A DNA stretch of 64,000 bases from Brevundimonas nasdae (GTDB taxonomy: Bacteria > Pseudomonadota > Alphaproteobacteria > Caulobacterales > Caulobacteraceae). Shown one piece after another: positions 34,845 to 43,899 of this stretch. The DNA lies in NCBI RefSeq assembly GCF_016654005.1, contig NZ_JAEPWN010000004.1, forward strand, positions 1-64,000, in the 5' to 3' direction. A program made the translations under genes and the position numbers. Within the stretch, counting starts at the first letter, position 1, and every line of letters starts with the position of its first letter. Below the pieces are notes generated by a model, which was given only the letters and a program-made list of their open reading frames with translations, did no database searches and was not told the origin of the DNA.

Positions 34845-35648
34845 GTGCAAGCGATTTCAGCAATTTCGCCCTCTTTGGAGGGGGGCTCGGGGGCGGCGTC
34901 GGTGTCGCGGCAGCCATCTGCGGCCACGCTGCGCCGGGTGCAGCCTGTACGGGCGCTCCGGGCGTTTCGAGGTCTGGTGGCGGACAAGGACGACACCCGT
35001 CAGGTGTTCGAGATCATGAACGCCCTGTCGGGACGTTCGCCGGACTGGGGCTATCGCCGCATGATGGACACCCCGGCAGGCGGCAAACAGGCCTATGAGC
35101 GGCTGGAGCTGTCGGACCTGCTGCAGGACCGCCAATGGCTGGCGCAGTTCAAACCAGGCACGGTCGGCGCCGCCTATTGCGCCTTCATCGATCCGCAGAA
35201 TTTCACCGCCTATGGGCTGGCGGAAGACAGCCGCAAGGTCGCGGACACCGAGATCGAGGCGGCGCATCCGCGCGCCTGGTACGCGCGGCGGCTGCGGGAT
35301 GTTCATGACATCTGGCACGTGCTGACCGGCTATCATTCCGACGCGCTGGGCGAGGCCTGCGTGGTGGCCTTTTCCCTGCCTCAGACCCGCAGCGCCGGTT
35401 TCGGCCTGATCGCGGGCGGCATAGCGGTGCAGTTCATGCGCGCCCGCACGGGCTACCCGTGCGCGCGGGCGGTGCTGCAAGCGTGGCGGAACGGGCGCCG
35501 GGCCGCCTGGCTGCCGGGCGAGGATTACGAAAAGCTGCTGGCCGAACCGCTGGATCAGGCGCGTCGTCGTCTGAAGATTTCGGCGCCGACGCTGTACGAT
35601 CAGGTGCCGCCGTCCGTCCGCAACGCCTATCAGGGCGGGAAAGGCTGA
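34845..35648 (+). CDS. Coq4-family ubiquinone biosynthesis protein
   Basis: 267 aa from the GTG at 34845, preceded by GGGAGG at a good distance. An ATG at 34815 lies almost at the predicted transcription start and would need leaderless translation. The family motif H-D-x-x-H-x11-E is intact (HDIWHVLTGYHSDALGE), the metal site of Coq4, which in eukaryotes and some bacteria carries out the oxidative decarboxylation of the quinone ring at C1. It is the first gene of a string running into DUF2147 (1-nt overlap) and FadE. Its link with electron-transferring acyl-CoA oxidation, which feeds ubiquinone, makes biological sense but is not proven. Confidence 0.88.
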   Translation: MQAISAISPSLEGGSGAASVSRQPSAATLRRVQPVRALRAFRGLVADKDDTRQVFEIMNALSGRSPDWGYRRMMDTPAGGKQAYERLELSDLLQDRQWLAQFKPGTVGAAYCAFIDPQNFTAYGLAEDSRKVADTEIEAAHPRAWYARRLRDVHDIWHVLTGYHSDALGEACVVAFSLPQTRSAGFGLIAGGIAVQFMRARTGYPCARAVLQAWRNGRRAAWLPGEDYEKLLAEPLDQARRRLKISAPTLYDQVPPSVRNAYQGGKG

Positions 35649-36085
35649 TGCGGCGCGGGTTTATGGTGCTGGCTGCGGCCGTCTGCGCCGTGTTGACGCC
35701 TGTTCCAGCGGCGGCTCAGGACGGGGACGCCATTTTGGGCCGCTGGCGCACCTCGGCGCAGAACGGCGTGGTCGTGATCGAACGCTGCGGCGTCCAGTTG
35801 TGCGGGCGACTGGCCGACGCCGCCGCCCTGCGCGCCAATCCGGATCAGCGCGACGTCAGGAACCGCAACACGGCTCTGCGTGATCGCCCGCTGCAGGGCG
35901 TGCTGGTTCTGCAGGGCTTTTCCGGCGGACCGCAGGAGTGGAGCGGCGGGCCGCTGTATGACCCGGAAACCGGTCAGGGCGCGCCGACCGGCACGTTGAA
36001 GCTGGTCAGCGCAGATCGTTTGGCCGTGCGGGGCTGCATCGCGCCGCTGCTGTGCCGGACGCAGACCTGGACCCGCCTGCGCTGA
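35648..36085 (+). CDS. DUF2147 secreted protein
   Basis: 145 aa starting with ATG in TGATG, one nucleotide overlapping the Coq4 stop. A Sec signal peptide ends PVPAAAQD. The mature part has the DUF2147 layout: ILGRWRTSAQNGVVVIERC near the start, GGPLYDPETGQ in the middle and RGCIAPLLCRTQTWTR at the end. It is a small lipocalin-like beta-barrel exported to the periplasm, with no settled function. Its place inside the Coq4-fad string suggests co-expression with lipid metabolism. Confidence 0.85.
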   Translation: MRRGFMVLAAAVCAVLTPVPAAAQDGDAILGRWRTSAQNGVVVIERCGVQLCGRLADAAALRANPDQRDVRNRNTALRDRPLQGVLVLQGFSGGPQEWSGGPLYDPETGQGAPTGTLKLVSADRLAVRGCIAPLLCRTQTWTRLR

Positions 36086-36160
36086 CAGGTGTTGCGGGGC
36101 ATTTGATCGAATTTTGAATGGCTGTGCCGCTGACGGGGTCGGCGGTGTTGGGGGCGGACT

Positions 36161-38653
36161 ATGCTGATCTGGATTTGCGCCGCGTTGGGCGTCGGCTTCA
36201 TCCTGACGTTTCACCAGGCGCGGATGGCGTGGTGGGCGCTGGGCGTCGCGGCCTGGGTTTTGGCGGGCTGGGGTTTGGAGATCGTCTCGCCGCTGACGGC
36301 GGGCGTCTTGGCGGCCGTCGTCGCGCCGGTGCTGTTGCTGCTGACGTTCAGGCCGCTGCGGCGGGCCATTCTGTCCCGTCCGGCCATGGCGGGATTCCGT
36401 CAGATCATGCCGCGCATGAGCGCCACAGAACAGGCGGCGGTCGAGGCGGGCAACGTCTGGTGGGATGCTGAACTGTTCGCCGGCAAGCCCGATTGGCGGC
36501 GGCTGCTGTCCACGCCCGCGCCCAGCCTGACGGCCGAGGAGCAGCGGTTCCTGGACGTCGAGACTGAGCATCTCTGTGATTTGGCCAACGACTGGGAGAC
36601 GACCTCGGTCTGGCAGGACCTGTCGCCCGAGGCCTGGGCCTACGCCAAGGACAAGGGCTTCCTGGGCATGATCGTGCCCAAGGCCTATGGCGGCCTGGGC
36701 TTTTCGGCCTACGCCCACAGTCAGGTGATCCAGAAGCTGTCGACCCGGTGTTCTGCGGCGGCGGTGTCGGTGATGGTGCCGAACTCTCTGGGGCCGGCGG
36801 AACTGCTGCTGCACTACGGCACGGAGGATCAGAAGAACCACTATCTGCCGCGTCTGGCGCGAGGGCAGGAGATTCCCTGTTTCGCCCTGACCAATCCCTA
36901 TGCCGGGTCGGACGCCGCCTCGATCACCGACACGGGCGTGGTCTGCAAGGGGATGTGGAACGGCGAGGAGACGTTGGGTTTCCGCATCAGCTGGCGCAAG
37001 CGCTACATCACCCTGGCGCCGGTCGCGACCGTGCTGGGTCTGGCCTTCCGCGCCATCGACCCGGACGGTCTGCTGGGCGGCGAGACTGAACCGGGCATCA
37101 CCTGCGTGCTCATCCCGCGTGATCATCCGGGCGTGAACATCGGGCGGCGCCACTGGCCCCTGAACGCCGTCTTCCAGAACGGCCCGACCAACGGTGACGA
37201 CGTCTTCGTGCCGATGGAGATGGTGATCGGCGGACGCGAACAGGTCGGCGCAGGCTGGCGGATGCTGATGGAATGTCTGGCGGCGGGGCGGGCGATTTCG
37301 CTGCCGTCATCCAATGTCGGCATGTCCAAGCTGGCCGTTGGCATGGTCGGGGCCTATGTCGCCATCCGCCGTCAGTTCAATCAACCGATCGGCGCCTTCG
37401 AAGGGGTGCAGGAAGCGCTCGCCCGTATGGCGGGGCATCTGTACGCGACCGACGCCGTGCGGCGTCTGGCGGCGGCGGCGCTGGATCAGGGTGAAAAGCC
37501 CTCGGTCGTCTCGGCCATCGCCAAATACCACGTCACCGAACGCGCCCGCATCGTCATCAACGACGGCATGGACGTGATCGGCGGCAAGGGCGTCTGCATG
37601 GGCCCCGGCAACTTCCTGGCCCGCGCCTATCAGCAGATTCCGGTCGCCATCACGGTCGAGGGCGCCAACATCATGACCCGCACCCTGATCATCTATGGTC
37701 AGGGGGCGATCCGCTGCCACCCCTATGTCCTGACCCTGATGCGGACGGCAGGCGCGGGTGAACTCAAGCCGTTTGATGCGGCCCTGTTCGGCTATGTCGG
37801 CTTCCTGTTCCGCAACATGGCGCGGGCTTTGACCTTCGGTCTGACGGGCGGCGCCTTCATCGGTGCGCCGCACGGAGCGGCGCCGCAGTTGCGACGCTAT
37901 TACCGTGCGACGACCCGCCTATCGACCTTGCTGGCGCTGGCGTCGGACCTGTCGATGGCGACCGTCGGCGGGGCGCTGAAGCGCAAGGGCGCGCTGACGG
38001 GGCGGCTGGGCGACATCCTGTCCCAGCTTTTCATCCTGACCAGCGTGTTGAAGCGGTTCGAGGATGAAGGCCGTCCGGCGGAGGATCTGCCCTTTGTTCA
38101 TTGGGCGACGCAGGATGCACTGGCGCGGGCGGGTGCGGCATGGCGTAGCCTTCTGGCCAATCATCCCAGCCGGGGCGCGGCCCTGTTTCTGAAGCTGATC
38201 GGCGCGCCGTTCGGCTTGAACACGCCGGAGCCGAATGATCGCTGCGCCGCCGCTGTCGCCGGTCTGATTCAGGTCCATGGCTCGGCGCGTGACCGTTTGG
38301 TCGCCGGGTCATGGACGGCGCGTGTCGAGGTTGATCCCATCGCCGCGACCATGGCCGCCTTTGATCTCTATCCTCAGGTCGAGGCGGTCGAGCGGCGGCT
38401 GAAAGACGCCATCCGCAGCGGCCGGATCACTCGCGCGCCCCAGAACCTGACCCTGCTGGCCGACTGGGCCGCAGAGGTTGAGAGCAAGGGCCTGATCGAC
38501 GCGCAGGAACGCGACCTGATCGGTCGTTTCGCCGCCTATGCCGATCAGGCGATCCAGGTCGACGACTTCCCGACTGACTTCGACATGGCCGCGGGTCTGG
38601 CGCGCCGTGAGGCGGCCCTGGCCCCGGTCAAGACGAAGAAGAAGGCGGCCTGA
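36161..38653 (+). CDS. fadE: Acyl-CoA dehydrogenase, E. coli FadE type
   Basis: 830 aa, matching the long FadE form (E. coli about 814) rather than the usual 380-residue enzymes. Two or three hydrophobic helices lie in the first 60 residues, so it is membrane-attached. The acyl-CoA dehydrogenase core spans about 80-560. The proposed catalytic base is Glu500 in AITVEGANIMTR, followed by YGQGAIRCHPYVL, both close to FadE. The C-terminal part (about 570-830) is the FadE-type DUF1974 extension. It catalyses the first FAD-dependent step of fatty-acid beta-oxidation. The next gene starts in its stop codon (TGATG). Confidence 0.93.
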   Translation: MLIWICAALGVGFILTFHQARMAWWALGVAAWVLAGWGLEIVSPLTAGVLAAVVAPVLLLLTFRPLRRAILSRPAMAGFRQIMPRMSATEQAAVEAGNVWWDAELFAGKPDWRRLLSTPAPSLTAEEQRFLDVETEHLCDLANDWETTSVWQDLSPEAWAYAKDKGFLGMIVPKAYGGLGFSAYAHSQVIQKLSTRCSAAAVSVMVPNSLGPAELLLHYGTEDQKNHYLPRLARGQEIPCFALTNPYAGSDAASITDTGVVCKGMWNGEETLGFRISWRKRYITLAPVATVLGLAFRAIDPDGLLGGETEPGITCVLIPRDHPGVNIGRRHWPLNAVFQNGPTNGDDVFVPMEMVIGGREQVGAGWRMLMECLAAGRAISLPSSNVGMSKLAVGMVGAYVAIRRQFNQPIGAFEGVQEALARMAGHLYATDAVRRLAAAALDQGEKPSVVSAIAKYHVTERARIVINDGMDVIGGKGVCMGPGNFLARAYQQIPVAITVEGANIMTRTLIIYGQGAIRCHPYVLTLMRTAGAGELKPFDAALFGYVGFLFRNMARALTFGLTGGAFIGAPHGAAPQLRRYYRATTRLSTLLALASDLSMATVGGALKRKGALTGRLGDILSQLFILTSVLKRFEDEGRPAEDLPFVHWATQDALARAGAAWRSLLANHPSRGAALFLKLIGAPFGLNTPEPNDRCAAAVAGLIQVHGSARDRLVAGSWTARVEVDPIAATMAAFDLYPQVEAVERRLKDAIRSGRITRAPQNLTLLADWAAEVESKGLIDAQERDLIGRFAAYADQAIQVDDFPTDFDMAAGLARREAALAPVKTKKKAA

Positions 38654-39981
38654 TGAGCGATCGTTATCTGGATTTCGCCAACTCCGGCCTTGGCGGCTGG
38701 CTGACGGGAAGCCTGGGTCTGCCGCGCCCCGCGCCATTGCAACGGCGGGCGGATGCAGGGGCGGGCGTCGTCGGGCCGCTGTTGCTGGGCGGCTATGAAG
38801 AGGGGCGGATGGCGGCTGTTCTGGCTCGTCTTGCCGCCGCCAATGCGCAAGTGGTCGATGCCGATTGGTCGCCGGATGTGCGTTACGGGGGTCTGGTGTT
38901 CGACGCCTCCGCCTGCCGCGACGCTGCATCCGTTCAACCCCTGTATCGCTTCTTCCATCAGGCCGTGCGTTCGGTGGTTGAGCATGGCCGCATCGTCGTC
39001 ATCGGAACCCCGCCGGACGCCATGGCCGACGCCGAGGGCGAGGCGATCCAGCGGGGGCTGGAGGGTTTCGTCCGCTCACTGGCCAAGGAGGCGCGGCGCA
39101 GCATCGGCGTGCATATGGTCTATGTCGATGCGGGCGCCGAGGATGCGGCGCAAACCACTCTGGCCTTCCTGCTGTCGCCGCGTTCAGCCTATGTCACGGG
39201 CCAGCCGATCCGCGTGTCTGCGCCCGTTGCGGCTGCGCCTGAGGCTCTGGGCCATGTCGGGCGGCGCGTGCTGGTCACCGGCGCGTCGCAGGGCATTGGC
39301 GAGGCCATCATCCGCCTGTTCGCAGCAGAGGGGGCGCAGGTCACGGCGCTGGACCTGCCGGGGGCGCAGGTGCGCCTGACCTATCTGGCGGCGGAGATCG
39401 GGGTCGAACCCCTGTTGCTGGACATCACGGCGCCGAACGCCGCTGAGACCCTGTTGGCGGATGCCCAAGCACGGGGCGGTTATGATGTGGTCGTCCATAA
39501 TGCGGGCGTCACCCGCGACCGCACCCTGGCCCGGATGGAGCCGCGCGAATGGGACAGCGTCATGGCGGTCAATCTGACGGCGCCCCTGACGATTACACAG
39601 GCGTTGGGCGCGGGCGGGGGCCTACGCGCGAACGGGCGGGTCGTCGCTGTGTCGTCGCTCAGCGGGATCGCCGGAAATGCGGGGCAGACCAACTACGCCC
39701 TGTCCAAGGCGGGCTGGATCGGCGCGGTTCGTCGCCTGGCCCCGCAACTGGCGGCGCAGGGGATCACCATCAATGCGGTGGCGCCGGGCTTTATCGAAAC
39801 CCAGATGACCGCCGCCATTCCCTTCGCCATCCGCGAGGCCGGGCGGCGGATGAACAGCATGGGCCAGGGCGGTCAGCCCGTGGACGTCGCCGAGACCATC
39901 GCCTGGCTGGCCGAACCCCAGTCGGGCGGCGTCAATGGGCAGGTGGTGCGCGTCTGCGGCCAGAGCCTGCTGGGCGCATGA
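38653..39981 (+). CDS. Long FabG-type 3-ketoacyl reductase / 3-hydroxyacyl-CoA dehydrogenase (FabG4-like)
   Basis: 442 aa, the high-molecular-weight FabG form. The N-terminal half (1-200) is a degenerate Rossmann-like domain without a clear NAD motif. The C-terminal SDR domain begins at RRVLVTGASQGIGEAI (about 200) and has the NAG motif (HNAGVTRDRTL), the catalytic Ser in VSSLSGIAGN and the YALSK dyad. It interconverts 3-ketoacyl and 3-hydroxyacyl thioesters. In Mycobacterium the same kind of gene (fabG4) lies beside a MaoC hydratase and a thiolase, as here, which supports a role in acyl-CoA rather than ACP metabolism. Confidence 0.9.
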   Translation: MSDRYLDFANSGLGGWLTGSLGLPRPAPLQRRADAGAGVVGPLLLGGYEEGRMAAVLARLAAANAQVVDADWSPDVRYGGLVFDASACRDAASVQPLYRFFHQAVRSVVEHGRIVVIGTPPDAMADAEGEAIQRGLEGFVRSLAKEARRSIGVHMVYVDAGAEDAAQTTLAFLLSPRSAYVTGQPIRVSAPVAAAPEALGHVGRRVLVTGASQGIGEAIIRLFAAEGAQVTALDLPGAQVRLTYLAAEIGVEPLLLDITAPNAAETLLADAQARGGYDVVVHNAGVTRDRTLARMEPREWDSVMAVNLTAPLTITQALGAGGGLRANGRVVAVSSLSGIAGNAGQTNYALSKAGWIGAVRRLAPQLAAQGITINAVAPGFIETQMTAAIPFAIREAGRRMNSMGQGGQPVDVAETIAWLAEPQSGGVNGQVVRVCGQSLLGA

Positions 39982-40886
39982 TCGGGGACGACGTGGTCGA
40001 ACAGTTCGACGCGCCTCTGTCCAGTCTGGCGGTGGTCGGCGGCGCGGTGCGCGGGCTGTTGCGCAAGACGCCTGCGCAGCCGGTGCTGCCGCGTCGAATA
40101 CTGCAGCGTGAGGCGGTTCTGGAGGCCCAGGCCATCGACGCCTACGCCCGGCTGTGTGGCTTCTCGCCCGAGCAGGGCGTGCCGATCACCTGGCCGCATA
40201 TCCTGTCCTTTCCGCTGCAGATGCGGATCATGCTGGGGGCGGACTTCCCCTATCCGGCGGTGGGGCTGGTGCACGTCCATAATCGCATCCGACAGACGGC
40301 GCGGATTGAGGCCGGTCAGCGTCTGAACCTGACCACGCGCGTCGGCTCCTTGCTGGCGCACGACAAGGGTCAGGCCTTCGCGTTGACGACCGAAGCGACA
40401 CGAGACGGCCAGACGGTGTGGGAAGGCCAGAGCATCTATCTGAAACTCGGGCCGAAGGGACGGGGCGCGACGGTTCCGGAGCTGGACGCACCGTCCGGCG
40501 CATCGGTGCTGGCGACCTGGAGCCCGGCGCCCGATCTGGGGCGGCGCTATGCGGCGGTGTCCGGCGACGCCAATCCGATCCATACTTCAGGCCTCGGCGC
40601 GCGGCTGTTCGGATTTCGACGTCCCATCGCCCACGGCATGTGGACCAAGGCCCGCGCCATCGCCGCCCTGACGCCCCAGGCGCCGCTGGAGACGGCGGAG
40701 GTCGAAGCCGTTTTCCGGTCGCCCGTGTTTCTGGGCGACACGATCGTTCTTCAGGCCGCGCCGCCGGTCAGAACCAACAATCTTTTTGAAGTGCGGGACA
40801 TGGGCGGGACGCGCACCCATCTGCGTGGGCGGCTGAACCTGTCACCCAGCCTGTCATCACAGCCGCCAGAGGGCCCTTCATCATGA
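39978..40886 (+). CDS. MaoC-like enoyl-CoA hydratase (HtdX-like)
   Basis: 302 aa from the ATG at 39978, which overlaps the preceding stop by 4 bp; the open frame continues upstream only as a shadow. It is a double hot-dog protein. The second hot dog carries the hydratase motif YAAVSGDANPIHTS with Asp and His, then FGFRRPIAHGM. It hydrates trans-2-enoyl-CoA to the (R)-3-hydroxy product or the reverse. Placed between FabG4-like and FadI-like genes, it matches the mycobacterial fabG4-htdX-fadA2 arrangement. Confidence 0.9.
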   Translation: MIGDDVVEQFDAPLSSLAVVGGAVRGLLRKTPAQPVLPRRILQREAVLEAQAIDAYARLCGFSPEQGVPITWPHILSFPLQMRIMLGADFPYPAVGLVHVHNRIRQTARIEAGQRLNLTTRVGSLLAHDKGQAFALTTEATRDGQTVWEGQSIYLKLGPKGRGATVPELDAPSGASVLATWSPAPDLGRRYAAVSGDANPIHTSGLGARLFGFRRPIAHGMWTKARAIAALTPQAPLETAEVEAVFRSPVFLGDTIVLQAAPPVRTNNLFEVRDMGGTRTHLRGRLNLSPSLSSQPPEGPSS

Positions 40887-42169
40887 CGACCGTGTCCGCA
40901 CCGCGCCGCGTGGCCATCATCGGCGGCGTCCGCATTCCCTTCGCCCGGTCCAACACCGCCTATGCCGAGGCGTCCAATCAGGACATGCTGACCGCCGCCC
41001 TGCAGGGGCTGGCGGACCGTTTCGACCTGCACGGCCAGCGACTGGGCGAGGTGGCGGCGGGGGCCGTGCTGAAGCTGTCGCGCGACATCGCCCTGACCCG
41101 CGAGAGCGTGCTGGGCACGACCATCGGCGCGGACACCCCGGCCTATGACGTGTCTCAGGCCTGCGGCACGGGCCTTGAGGCCGCCATTCTGGTCGGCAAC
41201 AAGATCGCCCTGGGCCAGATCGAGGTCGGGATCGCGGGCGGGGTGGACACAACCTCGGATGCGCCCATCGGCCTGAATGAGAAGTTCCGAAAGGCCCTGC
41301 TGGCCGCCAACCGGGAGAAGACGACCGGCGGGCGGATCAAGGCCCTGCTGGGCGCCGGTCTGACTGCCCCGTTCAAACCGGAGCCGCCGCGCAACGCCGA
41401 ACCGCGCACCGGCCTGTCGATGGGCGAGCACTGCGAACTGATGGCCAAGCGCTGGAACATCGCGCGTGAGGATCAGGACGCCCTGGCCGTCGCCAGTCAC
41501 CGCAACGCCGCCGCCGCCTGGGAGGCCGGTCTGTTCGACGACATGGTCATTCCCTATCGCGGGCTGAAGCGGGACAATAATCTTCGGCCCGATATTGATC
41601 CGGTCAAACTGGCGACGATGAAGCCGGTGTTCGACCGCGAGAATGGCACCCTGACAGCCGCCAACTCCACGCCGCTGACCGACGGCGCCTCGACCGTGCT
41701 TCTGGCCAGCGAGGACTGGGCCAGGGCGCGAGGCCTGCCGATCCAGGCCTATCTGCGGACGGGCGAGGCGGCGGCGGTCGATTTCGTCGGCGGAGATGAA
41801 GGGCTGCTGATGGCGCCCGCCTATGCGGTTCCGCGCATGTTGGTGCGGCTGGATCTGAAGCTTCAGGATTTCGACTTCTACGAAATACACGAGGCCTTCG
41901 CCGCTCAGGTGCTGTGCACCCTCAAGGCGTGGGAGGATGACGATTACGCCCGCACCCGTCTGGGCCTGAGCGCAGCGCCGGGCGCGATCGACCGCGCCAA
42001 ACTGAACATCCACGGCGGCTCCCTGGCGGCGGGGCATCCGTTCGCGGCGACGGGCGGGCGCATCCTGGCCAATCTGGCGGCCATGATCGACCGCAATGGG
42101 GGCGGGCGGGGCCTGATCTCCATCTGCGCGGCAGGCGGGCAGGGCGTGGTCGCGGTGGTCGAGAAATGA
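40883..42169 (+). CDS. Acetyl-CoA C-acyltransferase (thiolase, FadI/FadA2-like)
   Basis: 428 aa, typical of FadI-type thiolases. The three catalytic residues can be placed: Cys94 in SQACGTGLEA, His385 in LAAGHPFAATG and Cys415 in SICAAGGQG. It cleaves 3-ketoacyl-CoA to acetyl-CoA and a shortened acyl-CoA, the last step of beta-oxidation. It overlaps the genes on both sides by 4 bp (ATGA), so the string is tightly coupled. Confidence 0.94.
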   Translation: MTTVSAPRRVAIIGGVRIPFARSNTAYAEASNQDMLTAALQGLADRFDLHGQRLGEVAAGAVLKLSRDIALTRESVLGTTIGADTPAYDVSQACGTGLEAAILVGNKIALGQIEVGIAGGVDTTSDAPIGLNEKFRKALLAANREKTTGGRIKALLGAGLTAPFKPEPPRNAEPRTGLSMGEHCELMAKRWNIAREDQDALAVASHRNAAAAWEAGLFDDMVIPYRGLKRDNNLRPDIDPVKLATMKPVFDRENGTLTAANSTPLTDGASTVLLASEDWARARGLPIQAYLRTGEAAAVDFVGGDEGLLMAPAYAVPRMLVRLDLKLQDFDFYEIHEAFAAQVLCTLKAWEDDDYARTRLGLSAAPGAIDRAKLNIHGGSLAAGHPFAATGGRILANLAAMIDRNGGGRGLISICAAGGQGVVAVVEK

Positions 42170-43893
42170 GCCCTGCGCCCGACCTCGCAGCAGACATGGA
42201 CCGCCTGTGGGCCGAGCGTTTCTGGACGAAATCCTACCGCGCGGGCGTGCCGGTCTTCATCGACGATGAACTGGCGCGCTGGACCTCGGTGCAGCAGATG
42301 TTCGAGGCGGATGCGCTGAAGTTCGCCGACCGTCCCGGCTTCGTCAGTCTGGGTTCCGCCGTGACCTATGGCGACATGCTGACGGCGGCCAAGGCGTTCG
42401 GCGCCTGGCTTCAGTCGGCCGGGGTGCAGCCGGGCGAACGGGTGGCGCTGATGATGCCAAACTGCCTGCAGTATCCGGCGGCCCTGTTCGGGGTGCTGTT
42501 CGCGGGTGCGGTGGTGGTCAACGTCAATCCGCTCTACACGCCGCGCGAACTGAACCACCAGCTGAAGGACAGCGGTGCGGTCGCCATCGTGGTCATGGAC
42601 ATGTTCGCCGCCACGGTGGAGCAGGCGCGCGAAGGAACCGACCTGCGCCACGTCGTCGTCACCGCCATGGGCGACATGATGGGCGGGCTGAAAGGCGCCG
42701 CCGTCAGCGCCATGATGCGCCACGTTCAGAAGCTGGTTCCCGCCTATCGCCTGCCGGGCAGCCATGGGTGGAAGCGCGTCATGGCCGGTGCGCGCCGGCT
42801 GAGGCTGCAGGCCGTAGAGACGCGGCCCGAAGACATCGCCTTCCTGCAATATACGGGCGGCACGTCAGGCGTGGCGAAGGGGGCGATGCTGACCCATCGC
42901 AACATCCTGGCCAATACGATTCAGGGGCGGGTCTGGCTGCTGGATCAGATCGATCAGACAAGGCCGCTGGGCAATGTCACCATGCTGCCGCTGTACCATA
43001 TCTTCTCACTGACGGCGAACCTGATGATGTTCATCGGGGCGGGCGGCCGCAACATCCTGATCGCCAATCCGCGCGATGCGAAACGGGTGGAATGGATCCT
43101 GCGCAAGGAGCGTTTCGTCGGCATGACGGGGTTGAACACCCTGTTCGTCAGTCTGATGAAGAGCAAGGCGTTCCGCGATCGTGACTTCTCTGATCTGAAT
43201 CTGACCATCGCCGGGGGCATGGCGACCCAGAGGGTGGTGGCTGAGGAATGGCAGGCTGTGACAGGCGCGCCCCTGATCGACGGCTATGGCCTGACGGAGA
43301 CCTCGCCGGTGGTCTGCATCGGCCGCGTCGATCTGGAACATCCGGAAGGGATGGGCTTCGACGGAACAGTCGGCCTGCCGGTCCCCTCGACCGAGGTGCG
43401 GATGCGCCGCGAAGACGGAAGCTGGGCCGGGGTCGATGAAGAGGGCGAACTGTGCGTGCGCGGCCCGCAGGTCATGCTGGGTTACTGGAAACGGCCCGAC
43501 GAAACCGCCAAGGTCCTGTCCGATGACGGCTGGCTGGCGACCGGCGATGTCGGAGTGATGCAGGCGGATGGTCGGGTGCGTCTGGTGGACCGGATCAAGG
43601 ACATGATCCTTGTGTCCGGCTTCAACGTCTATCCGGGCGAGATCGAGGATGTGGTCGCCAGCCATCCTCTGGTCGAGGAGGTGGCCGCCGTCGGCGTGCC
43701 GGATGCAGCCCAGGGCGAGCGGATCAAGATTGTCGTCGTGCCGCGTTCGCCGGACCTGACGAAAGAGATGCTGATCGCCCACTGCCGCGCGCAACTGACC
43801 GGCTACAAGGTGCCGCGCATCGTGGAGTTCCGCAGCGAACCCCTGCCCAAGACGGCGGTGGGCAAGGTGCTGCGTCGCGAACTGCGCGGCTGA
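42166..43893 (+). CDS. fadD: Long-chain fatty acid-CoA ligase
   Basis: 575 aa, the size of FadD. Adenylation motifs are in order: YTGGTSGVAKGAMLTH (P-loop), YGLTETSP (A5), TGDVGVMQADGRVRLVDRIKD (A7/A8) and the C-terminal Lys in PKTAVGKVLRRELR. It activates fatty acids to acyl-CoA at the cytoplasmic face. It is the last gene of the operon and converges with the BASS gene after 6 bp. Confidence 0.93.
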   Translation: MSPAPDLAADMDRLWAERFWTKSYRAGVPVFIDDELARWTSVQQMFEADALKFADRPGFVSLGSAVTYGDMLTAAKAFGAWLQSAGVQPGERVALMMPNCLQYPAALFGVLFAGAVVVNVNPLYTPRELNHQLKDSGAVAIVVMDMFAATVEQAREGTDLRHVVVTAMGDMMGGLKGAAVSAMMRHVQKLVPAYRLPGSHGWKRVMAGARRLRLQAVETRPEDIAFLQYTGGTSGVAKGAMLTHRNILANTIQGRVWLLDQIDQTRPLGNVTMLPLYHIFSLTANLMMFIGAGGRNILIANPRDAKRVEWILRKERFVGMTGLNTLFVSLMKSKAFRDRDFSDLNLTIAGGMATQRVVAEEWQAVTGAPLIDGYGLTETSPVVCIGRVDLEHPEGMGFDGTVGLPVPSTEVRMRREDGSWAGVDEEGELCVRGPQVMLGYWKRPDETAKVLSDDGWLATGDVGVMQADGRVRLVDRIKDMILVSGFNVYPGEIEDVVASHPLVEEVAAVGVPDAAQGERIKIVVVPRSPDLTKEMLIAHCRAQLTGYKVPRIVEFRSEPLPKTAVGKVLRRELRG

Positions 43894-43899
43894 TGCCGA

